From positions 1-24,671 of the forward strand of contig JAZUEK010000034.1 of NCBI GenBank assembly GCA_045640165.1: DNA of 24,671 nucleotides, written 5' to 3'. Source of the DNA: RGIG426 sp045640165. GTDB lineage: Bacteria; Bacillota; Clostridia; Oscillospirales; Acutalibacteraceae. This document shows positions 1 to 5,165 of the stretch, piece after piece (positions within the stretch are counted from its first letter, which is position 1; each line of letters starts with the position of its first letter). The notes beneath the pieces are model-generated. The model was not told the DNA's origin. It did no database searches and saw only the letters and a list, made by a program, of their open reading frames with translations. The position numbers and the translations under genes are program-made.

Positions 1-1
1 C

Positions 2-157
2 GCCGACGGCAGCGTGGATTGGTGGGATTCTTGGGATGCCACCTACGACGCGAACGGGAATCGGACGAGTGTACGCTACTACAACGCCGACGGCAGCGTG
101 CGTGGGTGGTACGAATACATCTACCTGAACCAATCCGCGCCGGAAAAAGCAGAATAA
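2..157 (+). CDS. C-terminal end of a YD/RHS-repeat-like protein (5' end outside window)
   Basis: An open frame enters from the left edge and ends at a TAA at 155-157, giving the last 51 residues of a longer protein. The residues hold two copies of an ADGSV-containing unit rich in Tyr, Trp, Asn and Gly (YDANGNRTS, YYNADGSV), the pattern of YD/RHS-type repeats found in large wall-associated or secreted proteins. The DNA CGCCGACGGCAGCGTG occurs twice in this short piece (1-16 and 86-101), so the repeats are recent or kept alike. The tail after the repeats is short and charged (APEKAE), with no toxin domain, sortase motif or membrane anchor. The family call rests on repeat style only. A strong terminator follows 10 bases downstream. 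Confidence 0.55.
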   Translation, partial: ADGSVDWWDSWDATYDANGNRTSVRYYNADGSVRGWYEYIYLNQSAPEKAE

Positions 158-167
158 CAAAACGAAT

Positions 168-199
168 AACCCCTCACGAGTGTGAGGGGTTGTTTTTTT
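168..199 (+). terminator. Intrinsic terminator of the YD-repeat gene
   Basis: A perfect 10-bp stem (168-177 with 182-191) encloses a 4-base loop and is followed by GTTTTTTT. It lies just after the stop codon of the upstream gene on the same strand. Confidence 0.9.
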
Positions 200-274
200 G
201 CTCGTCGCACCCACACCACGCGCAGGGCAGGGGTGCGGCTCGGCAACGGGGGTTTGTGCGGCGCTTTTGGCAAA

Positions 275-300
275 GGGACGTCGAGGGCGCCGTCCCCTAC
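275..300. repeat. Short palindromic intergenic repeat, copy 1
   Basis: The last 20 bases (281-300, TCGAGGGCGCCGTCCCCTAC) are identical to 441-460. GGGACG at 275-280 pairs with CGTCCC, and the core GGCGCC is self-complementary. It ends in CCCCTAC, as does the larger composite element between the two copies. Confidence 0.7.
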
Positions 301-320
301 GAAAGAATTTGAGTTTTGTC

Positions 321-400
321 CGTAGGGGCGATTCACGAATCGCCCCATTCCAATATGTCGCACCGACCACGAGGGGGGTCATTCGTGAATGACCCCTACA
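321..400. repeat. Composite palindromic (MITE/REP-like) intergenic element, copy 1
   Basis: The element begins with GTAGGGG and ends with CCCCTAC, so its ends form a short terminal inverted repeat. It contains two hairpins. The first has the stem GGGGCGAT/ATCGCCCC (325-346). The second is a 22-base perfect palindrome starting GGGGTCATTC (about 376-397). A link containing ATATGTCGCACCGACCACGAG joins them. Another copy lies at 22658-22731. The two copies differ in the first hairpin's loop (TCACGA here, GAACT there), yet both stems are intact, which suggests the fold is conserved. No coding capacity is seen. Confidence 0.75.
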
Positions 401-433
401 ATGTTGCCACAAGTCTGTGTAAAATTCCACAAA

Positions 434-460
434 CGGACCATCGAGGGCGCCGTCCCCTAC
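434..460. repeat. Short palindromic intergenic repeat, copy 2
   Basis: Positions 441-460 are identical to 281-300. The flanking base pairs differ (GGACCA instead of GGGACG), so the outer stem is weaker in this copy. Confidence 0.7.
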
Positions 461-494
461 AAAGCACGCCGGAAACAATTCTTAATTCTTAATT

Positions 495-526
495 AAAAAC
501 CTCCCGACCGACGGTCGGGAGGTTTT
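495..526 (-). terminator. Intrinsic terminator of the spore coat gene
   Basis: The stem AAAACCTCCCGACC/GGTCGGGAGGTTTT has a 3-base loop. Read on the minus strand it is followed by TTTTTAATT. It starts three bases after the coat gene's stop codon. The plus-strand T-run is short, so minus-strand use is favoured. Confidence 0.85.
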
Positions 527-528
527 CG

Positions 529-978
529 TTACGCTTGCATATTGTGGGCGGACATATAGTCGAAGAGGCGTGTGCCGTGGGACTGTTCGTCCCATTGGAT
601 TTTGGTGGGCGTTTGACGGGTGGTCCCGTCTGTAACCTCAAAAATGCTCGTGTCATACAGCGACGAGGCGTGTTTTTCCATACTCAGTGCGTCTTGGCAG
701 AGGTAGGCATCGCCGAGGCAGGAGCAAGTGCCGCAACCGCAGGTGTCGCCGCAGAGGGCTTCGCTGTTGCCTGCACCGCCGACGGTTACGCCGCCGTCGG
801 TGAGCATTTTCGTCACGGTCGAGAGGTGTTGCTGTTCGGTCTCGCGGATGGAGGAAAAGAGGGTTTTCAGTTCGCTGTCGGCGGCGGAGTTTGCGTACTG
901 TCCGTATTTTTCCACGCACAGTGCTTCTTGGGCGCGGAGGTCTTTTAAGAGGCCTTTTTCTTTTTCGGTTAAGTTCAT
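529..978 (-). CDS. CotF-type spore coat protein (ferritin-like fold)
   Basis: This is a predicted structural protein of the spore coat, about 149 residues from the chosen start. The N-terminal half is a helical segment (LTEKEKGLLKDLRAQEALCV, then ETEQQHLSTVTKML). The C-terminal half is a second helical segment (DALSMEKHASSLYDTSIFEV, then DEQSHGTRLFDYMSAHNM). This two-part layout, with an E..H pair in each half, is typical of clostridial Coat F proteins. Between the halves is a cysteine cluster (CGDTCGCGTCSC) that could cross-link coat proteins. I chose the ATG at 978 because GAAAGGACGG lies just upstream; an in-frame ATG 14 codons earlier has no such site. The gene is monocistronic and divergent from the cysteine-rich gene at 1135. 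The family call rests on motif recall; coat location is inferred. Confidence 0.75.
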   Translation of the reverse strand: MNLTEKEKGLLKDLRAQEALCVEKYGQYANSAADSELKTLFSSIRETEQQHLSTVTKMLTDGGVTVGGAGNSEALCGDTCGCGTCSCLGDAYLCQDALSMEKHASSLYDTSIFEVTDGTTRQTPTKIQWDEQSHGTRLFDYMSAHNMQA

Positions 979-1045
979 TTTTATTCCGTCCTTTCTTGTT
1001 GGTAGTTGTAGGTTGCGCAAAAGGACGAAAACTATACGCTCTTTT

Positions 1046-1073
1046 CACACATTTTTCCGCGCGGACATAGAAT
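1046..1073 (+). promoter_or_regulatory. Candidate sigma-K/sigma-E-like promoter for the cysteine-rich gene
   Basis: CACA (1046-1049), a 16-base gap and CATAGAATG (from 1066) resemble the mother-cell sigma-K pattern mACm-16/17-CATAnnnTA. The candidate before dpaA has the same gap. A small hairpin (CCCCG/CGGGG, 1086-1101) lies between it and the ribosome binding site. This is motif matching by eye only. Confidence 0.35.
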
Positions 1074-1134
1074 GACGATGAGAAACCCCGTTTCATCGGG
1101 GAATTCAGGTGATTTTTAAGGAGGAATGATGGGT

Positions 1135-1968
1135 ATGGCGGAAAACAAGCGTTTTTCCGACGGCACGTGCCGCGATGCCGTGTGTGTGGATGCGGGGCGT
1201 GTGTATGACAGTTGTGCCGACAAGGATTGTTGCGAAAGTTTGCGCGTGTATCTGACCGAGCGCGACCAACAATGCGTGGCGAACAGCTCGCTTGTGCGTG
1301 TGCGGCGCGCGGAGTTACTTACGACGTGTATCGACGTGGAAGCGTTGCCGTTTAACCGCGGCTACTACGCCTGCGACCTGACGTTTTATTTCGAGGTCGC
1401 GGTGGAAATCTGCGGTGGGCGCGGTCAGCAACCGAACACGGTGTACGGCATTTGCAGTTATGCGAAAAAGGTCATCTTGTTTGGCAGCGAGGGCAACGTG
1501 AAAGTGTTCGCGAGCGAGTTCGCCGAGGATGCGTTCGACCGGCAGGAGATGCCGAGCCAAAGCTTGCCGAAATGCGTGGTGCAAGTCGCCGAGCCGGTGG
1601 TGTTGGATGCCGGTATCGTGGACGTATGCCGCTGTAACTGCCAAAATGGGTGCGGCGCGATGCCGCGCTCGGTCGCGAACCGTTACGGCGATCCGCTGTG
1701 CGACGGCGGCGACAAAGCGCTGGTCGTGACGCTCGGTCTCTTCTCGATTGTGCAACTCGTGCGCAACGTGCAGATGCTGATGCCGGTGTACGATTTCTGT
1801 ATGCCGAGCAAAGAGTGCGCGCCGACGAGCGAGACGCCGTGCGATGCGTTTAAGCAGATGGAGTTCCCGGTGGACGAATTTTTCCCACCGCATACGGGCG
1901 GCGTGTCCGGTAGTGGTTGCAGTGCGAATATGGGCGGCGGTTGCTGCTCGTGCGGCTGCGACGGTTGA
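1135..1968 (+). CDS. Cysteine-rich conserved-looking protein of unknown function, possibly spore-associated
   Basis: I do not recognise a characterised family. The protein is about 277 residues with many cysteines: an N-terminal set (GTCRDAVCVDAG, DSCADKDCCESL), a middle set (VDVCRCNCQNGCG) and a C-terminal tail (GSGCSANMGGGCCSCGCDG). The core between them is hydrophobic and beta-like (YYACDLTFYFEVAVEICGG, KKVILFGSEGNVKVF). There is no signal peptide or membrane helix, so it is probably cytoplasmic or packed into a coat. AAGGAGG at 1118-1124 could serve ATGs at 1126, 1129 or 1135; spacing (1, 4 and 10 bases) leaves 1129 or 1135, and I list 1135. It is divergent from a CotF-type gene, has a sigma-K-like promoter candidate and its own terminator. 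A coat or exosporium role is inference from the neighbour, the cysteines and the promoter. Confidence 0.8.
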   Translation: MAENKRFSDGTCRDAVCVDAGRVYDSCADKDCCESLRVYLTERDQQCVANSSLVRVRRAELLTTCIDVEALPFNRGYYACDLTFYFEVAVEICGGRGQQPNTVYGICSYAKKVILFGSEGNVKVFASEFAEDAFDRQEMPSQSLPKCVVQVAEPVVLDAGIVDVCRCNCQNGCGAMPRSVANRYGDPLCDGGDKALVVTLGLFSIVQLVRNVQMLMPVYDFCMPSKECAPTSETPCDAFKQMEFPVDEFFPPHTGGVSGSGCSANMGGGCCSCGCDG

Positions 1969-1976
1969 AAGAAAAA

Positions 1977-2006
1977 ATCCCCCGACAGATGTCGGGGGAT
2001 TTTTTT
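1977..2006 (+). terminator. Intrinsic terminator of the cysteine-rich gene
   Basis: The stem ATCCCCCGAC/GTCGGGGGAT has a 4-base loop and is followed by six Ts, eight bases after the stop codon. Confidence 0.9.
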
Positions 2007-2058
2007 AGTGAAGAAGTAAAAGTGAATAGTGAAGAAGTAAGGTGTCGGCGTTGCCGAC
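2007..2058. repeat. Short direct repeat plus hairpin downstream of metK
   Basis: AGTGAAGAAGTAA occurs at 2007-2019 and again at 2028-2040. It is followed by a GTCGGC/GCCGAC hairpin with a 3-base loop (2044-2058). The hairpin lies 10 bases past the metK stop on the minus strand but lacks a good T-run, so it is at best a weak terminator or an mRNA-stabilising 3' end. Confidence 0.5.
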
Positions 2059-2068
2059 GGATTTTTGA

Positions 2069-3253
2069 TTATTTCAGCGCGGCTTTGAGGGCTTCGACCT
2101 TGTCGGTGCGCTCCCACGGCATTCCGAGGTCTTCGCGACCGATGTGACCGTAGGCGGCGAGGTCTTTGTAAATCGGGCGGCGGAGATCCAGTTCGCGGAT
2201 AATCGCGGCAGGGCGGAAGTCGAAGACGTTGACGAGTGCTTCGGCGATACGGTCATCCGCGACCACGCCGGTGCCGTCGGTATCTACCTCGACGCAGACA
2301 GAGACGGGGTTCGCCACGCCGATGGCGTAGGCAAGTTGCACCTCACAGCGCTTGGCGAGACCGGCGGCCACCACGTTTTTCGCCGCGTAGCGCGCCATAT
2401 ACGCCGCCGAGCGGTCGACTTTCGTCGGGTCTTTGCCGGAGAACGCGCCGCCGCCGTGACGGGCGTAGCCGCCGTAGGTATCGACGATGATTTTGCGGCC
2501 GGTGAGGCCACTGTCGCCCTGCGGTCCGCCGACCACAAAGCGGCCGGTGGGGTTGACGAAAATGCGCGTTTGCTCGTCGAACGGAACGTCTTTCAGCGTC
2601 GGGCGAATCACGTGTTTAATGATGTCGGCGCGGATGGTTTCGAGGTCCACATCGGCGCTGTGCTGGGTGGAGACGACCACCGTATCAATGTGCACGGGTT
2701 TGCCGCCGTCGTATTCCACCGTGACCTGGGTTTTGCCGTCCGGACGGAGATAGGGCAGCGTGCCGTCTTTGCGCACGGCGGTGAGGCGCTTGGCCAGTTT
2801 ATGCGACAGCGAGATGGGAAGCGGCATCAGTTCCGGCGTTTCGTCGCAGGCGAAACCGAACATCAAGCCTTGGTCGCCGGCGCCGGTTTCTTCTTCCGCG
2901 GCATCGCCGCCGGAGCGTTTTTCCATGGCGGCGTTGACGCCTTGGGCGATATCGGGCGATTGCTTGTCGAGGCGCACCTCAATTTTGCAGGTGTTGCCGT
3001 TGAAGCCCTCGCCGTCGCCGTTGTAGCCGATGTCCAAAATCGCTTCGCGAGCGATTTTTTCCACGTCCACTTCGCAGTCGGCGGTGATTTCGCCCATGAT
3101 GAGCATAAAGTCGGTGGTGCAAGCGCACTCGCACGCGACGTGGGCGTTCGGGTCTTTTTCGAAAATGGCGTCCAGCACGCTGTCGGATACGCGGTCACAC
3201 ACTTTGTCGGGATGGCCCTCGGTGACCGATTCGGACGTAAACAGTTTTCTCAT
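2069..3253 (-). CDS. metK: S-adenosylmethionine synthetase
   Basis: MetK makes S-adenosylmethionine from methionine and ATP in the cytoplasm. The 394-residue length is normal for the family. The ATP-binding GHPDK motif is at residues 13-17. The family signatures GAGDQGLMFGFACDET and GGGAFSGKDPTKVDRSAAY are both present, and catalytic Asp, Lys and His residues appear in context. The ATG at 3253 follows AGGAGA with a 6-base gap. The 5' leader holds a complete SAM-I riboswitch and terminator, so its own product represses expression. It has its own promoter just after the upstream cyclase gene, so it is a separate transcription unit. There are no odd residues or truncations. This is one of the firmest calls in the window. 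Confidence 0.98.
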   Translation of the reverse strand: MRKLFTSESVTEGHPDKVCDRVSDSVLDAIFEKDPNAHVACECACTTDFMLIMGEITADCEVDVEKIAREAILDIGYNGDGEGFNGNTCKIEVRLDKQSPDIAQGVNAAMEKRSGGDAAEEETGAGDQGLMFGFACDETPELMPLPISLSHKLAKRLTAVRKDGTLPYLRPDGKTQVTVEYDGGKPVHIDTVVVSTQHSADVDLETIRADIIKHVIRPTLKDVPFDEQTRIFVNPTGRFVVGGPQGDSGLTGRKIIVDTYGGYARHGGGAFSGKDPTKVDRSAAYMARYAAKNVVAAGLAKRCEVQLAYAIGVANPVSVCVEVDTDGTGVVADDRIAEALVNVFDFRPAAIIRELDLRRPIYKDLAAYGHIGREDLGMPWERTDKVEALKAALK

Positions 3254-3277
3254 ATCGTTCTCCTATTCTTCAAGAGC

Positions 3278-3307
3278 AAAAGAAAAAGCGCTGCCGAAAG
3301 ACAGCGC
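3278..3307 (-). terminator. Riboswitch-controlled terminator in the metK leader
   Basis: On the minus strand, the stem GCGCTGTC/GGCAGCGC encloses a TTTC loop and is followed by TTTTTCTTTT. It lies between the SAM aptamer and the metK start, as expected for the expression platform of an S-box off-switch: bound SAM favours this terminator. Confidence 0.9.
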
Positions 3308-3316
3308 ACACAGACA

Positions 3317-3410
3317 CTCATCTTTCGGGCTTCCCCGCAGGATTTGGCACCTTACACAAGGCAGGTTGTCGGACATCACAGGGCCTGTTCCCTCCGTCAC
3401 TCTTGATAAG
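3317..3410 (-). promoter_or_regulatory. SAM-I (S-box) riboswitch of metK
   Basis: On the minus strand the aptamer starts with CTTATCAAGAG and ends with GAAAGATGAG, so CTTATC (3405-3410) and GATGAG (3317-3322) form helix P1. In order it contains the S-box core elements TGACGGAGGGA, GGCCC, a CCGACAACC variant of CCGGCAACC, GGTGCCAAATCCTGC, and the GCGGGG...GCCCGAAAGATGAG end. It is followed by a terminator and then metK. It senses S-adenosylmethionine. Confidence 0.97.
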
Positions 3411-3430
3411 TAGTTTTATTGTCGAAACGT

Positions 3431-3459
3431 AGTATACCACGGCTTTTTTAAAAAAGCAA
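3431..3459 (-). promoter_or_regulatory. Sigma-A-type promoter of metK
   Basis: On the minus strand: -35 TTGCTT (3454-3459), a 17-base spacer and -10 TATACT (3431-3436). Transcription would begin near 3424, about 14 bases before the riboswitch. The spacer and -35 overlap the 16-base palindrome GCTTTTTTAAAAAAGC. Confidence 0.75.
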
Positions 3460-3471
3460 GTCTTTTTTTAT

Positions 3472-4053
3472 TTAATTTCGCTCTAACAAAAGAGCGCGCA
3501 CGGGTGCACCGTCCGCTTTGGCGATTTTAATCGGCGCGGCGAAGAGGAGATACCATCCCTCGGCGGCTTCGGATAAATCGAGGTTTTCGAGAATGGCAAT
3601 CGGCTCGGCGAGCAGTTTGCGGTGGACGACGGCGGTTTCGGAAGCGGCGGCGACCGAGGTCGTTTCCACGCCAATCAGTTTCACGCCGGCATCACACAGC
3701 ACGAACGCCGCACTTTGGGAGAGGGTGGCGCCCCCTTTTAACAACAGACGTTCGATACCGACACGACGGGAAAGAATTTGTTCCACCTCTTCGCCGGTGA
3801 GAACGCCCTCCGCTTGCACAACGTAGCATTCGCCGCAAAGGGTGTCGAGCGGATAGTCGGTGACGTCGGCGGCGTCGGGAAAGAAGTGGCAAGGCGCATC
3901 GAGATGCGTGCCGTTGTGAAGGCAGGCGGCGAGCTCGGAGATGGTGGCGACGTCGCCTGCGTGAATATCGGAGACGCGCGTGACCGTCGGTGCACGGTCG
4001 CCGGGATAGACCGGAGCAGACGTAAGCTCGCGGCTGATATCGATAATTTTCAT
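3472..4053 (-). CDS. Cyclase/kynurenine formamidase-family metal-dependent hydrolase
   Basis: This cytosolic hydrolase belongs to the cyclase family (PF04199), whose members include kynurenine formamidase and polyketide or isatin hydrolases. At 193 residues it has family length. The metal-binding motif HNGTHLDAPCHFF starts at residue 46, with His46, His50, Asp52 and His56 as the expected ligands. The N-terminus IIDISRELTSAPVYPGDRAP is typical. AAGGAGG lies 9 bases before the ATG at 4053. No other kynurenine-pathway gene is in the window, so the substrate cannot be assigned. It lies 14 bases downstream of the DUF1648-type gene and is probably co-transcribed with it. The stop codon is only 13 bases from the metK -35 box. 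Confidence 0.9.
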   Translation of the reverse strand: MKIIDISRELTSAPVYPGDRAPTVTRVSDIHAGDVATISELAACLHNGTHLDAPCHFFPDAADVTDYPLDTLCGECYVVQAEGVLTGEEVEQILSRRVGIERLLLKGGATLSQSAAFVLCDAGVKLIGVETTSVAAASETAVVHRKLLAEPIAILENLDLSEAAEGWYLLFAAPIKIAKADGAPVRALLLERN

Positions 4054-4067
4054 AGTACGCGCCTCCT

Positions 4068-4586
4068 TTAATCCTTCTCTTTTTTATACTTAATTCTCAC
4101 TATAATCAAAAATATATCGCATACGACAAACGCACAAAACGCCATAGCGAGCAGCACCAACGGAATGGTCGTATTCAAGGCGTGTTGGCGAACGACACAA
4201 TCCACCCAAGCGCCCGCAAAGAAAAAAGAAACGACTGATTTCAAAACGTCCAAAAGAAAGACAATCGCTTCCCGAATCTTTCTTTCGCCGGTTTCATTGA
4301 CCTTCAATCCGGGTTTTACGCGTTTGGAAATAAACGTAAGCACCTCAAATATCGCCGGAAAAACAAACGAAACGATACAAGGATAAAACAGCGTAAACAT
4401 ATCCGTTTTGTCGGAAAACAAATCAAACTCACCGTTTGGACCGAAATGCACCCCGAGCGTTTCCGGAAGCGACGGATAAGCTAAAAGCATTCTTGCAAAG
4501 CCAACCGCAAACATTCCCCACGTGAGGGCGGTGATACCGATATGAAGTGTTTTCGACAATTTTCTCGTCTTTTCCTCTTTTTGCAT
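4068..4586 (-). CDS. DUF1648-type small membrane protein
   Basis: This is a 172-residue protein with about four hydrophobic segments: near residues 15-35 (ITALTWGMFAVGFARMLLAY), 62-85, 110-130 (VVSFFFAGAWVDCVV) and 140-163. The motif LPETLGVHFGPNGEFDLFSDK after the first helix matches the PxxVPxHFxxxGxxD style of DUF1648 proteins, such as the SdpI immunity family N-terminus. The C-terminus is lysine-rich and would face the cytoplasm. The ATG at 4586 follows AAAGGAGA. It is the first gene of a likely two-gene unit with the cyclase-family gene. Whether it acts in immunity or signalling is unknown. Confidence 0.75.
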   Translation of the reverse strand: MQKEEKTRKLSKTLHIGITALTWGMFAVGFARMLLAYPSLPETLGVHFGPNGEFDLFSDKTDMFTLFYPCIVSFVFPAIFEVLTFISKRVKPGLKVNETGERKIREAIVFLLDVLKSVVSFFFAGAWVDCVVRQHALNTTIPLVLLAMAFCAFVVCDIFLIIVRIKYKKEKD

Positions 4587-4618
4587 ACGTCTTCTCCTTT
4601 GCGAATTCCTTTTTTCTC

Positions 4619-4647
4619 ATTATACACGGTTTTCAGAAAAAACGCAA
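4619..4647 (-). promoter_or_regulatory. Sigma-A-type promoter of the DUF1648/cyclase unit
   Basis: On the minus strand: -35 TTGCGT (4642-4647), a 17-base spacer and a consensus -10 TATAAT (4619-4624). It is divergent from the control region of the phage-derived cluster. Confidence 0.75.
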
Positions 4648-4668
4648 GAGGGGGACACCGTCGGACTA

Positions 4669-4762
4669 TATAACGGGATACGGCGAAAGACATCGAAAAG
4701 ACGTGGGGTCTACTGTCGATGTACGCGAAACGTATGGTATAACGGGACGAAGAAAGGAGGTG
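4669..4762 (+). promoter_or_regulatory. Control region of the phage-derived cluster
   Basis: TATAACGGGA occurs at 4669-4678 and 4738-4747, exactly 69 bases apart. The second copy is preceded by TGG, giving an extended -10 element TGgTATAAC. Between them is an inverted repeat with arms ACATCGA (4690-4696) and TCGATGT (4716-4722) and inner arms AGAC/GTCT. A second small inverted repeat, TACG/CGTA (4722-4734), overlaps where a -35 would be. No good -35 hexamer is seen, which suggests activator control or an alternative sigma factor. The ribosome binding site AAAGGAGGTG is at 4753-4762. Confidence 0.45.
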
Positions 4763-4767
4763 AGCGT

Positions 4768-5151
4768 ATGGAAGAACCTCTTCTTCGTTCGGTTTCCAAG
4801 GTCAACAAAGGGCTTCTTGAGGCCAAACACATTGCCGCCGAAAACAAGTTGCCGCTGACCATCGAACGCATCGCTGCCTGCTTGGGGGTTTCTCGCAAGC
4901 GATTGCTTGCGTATATCCGCGACGAGGTGGACGATCCGGAAGTGGACGCGAAAAAACGGGAAAAAATCCACCAAATTTTATGGCAGGCATTTTGTGACTG
5001 CGAAGCGGAACTGGCAGAGGAGATGCTTAAGCCGGGTAGCCATACCGGCGCGGTTTTTCTCGGGAAAAACAATTTCGGATATTTGGACCGAGAGGAACGG
5101 GAAGCCGACATTTCTGTCACCTTTGTCGGCGAAGAGAATATGAAAGAGTAA
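4768..5151 (+). CDS. Phage terminase small subunit
   Basis: TerS recognises phage DNA and recruits the large subunit for packaging. The protein is 127 residues. Residues about 30-50 (TIERIAACLGVSRKRLLAYI) form a helix-turn-helix, followed by a helical, charged oligomerisation region (KKREKIHQILWQAFCDCEAE). The C-terminal GAVFLGKNNFGYLDREE matches the GAIFxLKNxFGWxDK signature common to Firmicutes small terminases. The start at 4768 has a near-perfect ribosome binding site. It is the first gene of the cluster and lies 5.2 kb from the large subunit, whereas the two are normally adjacent. It is intact. In gene-transfer agents this subunit often loses DNA specificity, but that cannot be judged here. 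Confidence 0.8.
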   Translation: MEEPLLRSVSKVNKGLLEAKHIAAENKLPLTIERIAACLGVSRKRLLAYIRDEVDDPEVDAKKREKIHQILWQAFCDCEAELAEEMLKPGSHTGAVFLGKNNFGYLDREEREADISVTFVGEENMKE

Positions 5152-5165
5152 AGGAGTAAAAAGTG

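Larger units (their letters stand above)
200..494. other. Non-coding stretch holding palindromic repeat units
   Basis: No convincing gene was found here; the short open frames on both strands lack ribosome binding sites and run through inverted repeats. The stretch carries two copies of a GC-rich palindromic unit (275-300 and 434-460) flanking a longer composite palindromic element (321-400) that has a second copy at 22658-22731. The right end is A/T-rich and contains a doubled TTAATTC-like motif before the terminator of the spore coat gene. Confidence 0.7.

Noticed and set aside
19..392. Short open frames on both strands across the left intergenic region.
   Set aside because: They overlap the true end of the upstream gene, a terminator and palindromic repeats, and lack ribosome binding sites.
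2144..3406. A 420-codon open frame on the plus strand opposite metK.
   Set aside because: It runs antisense to a certain gene and through its riboswitch, has low-complexity Val/Ala/Gly/Phe composition and no ribosome binding site. It is a by-product of GC-rich third codon positions.
4738..4760. SOS (LexA/DinR) box before the phage-derived cluster.
   Set aside because: No GAAC-4-GTTC-type palindrome is present in the control region.
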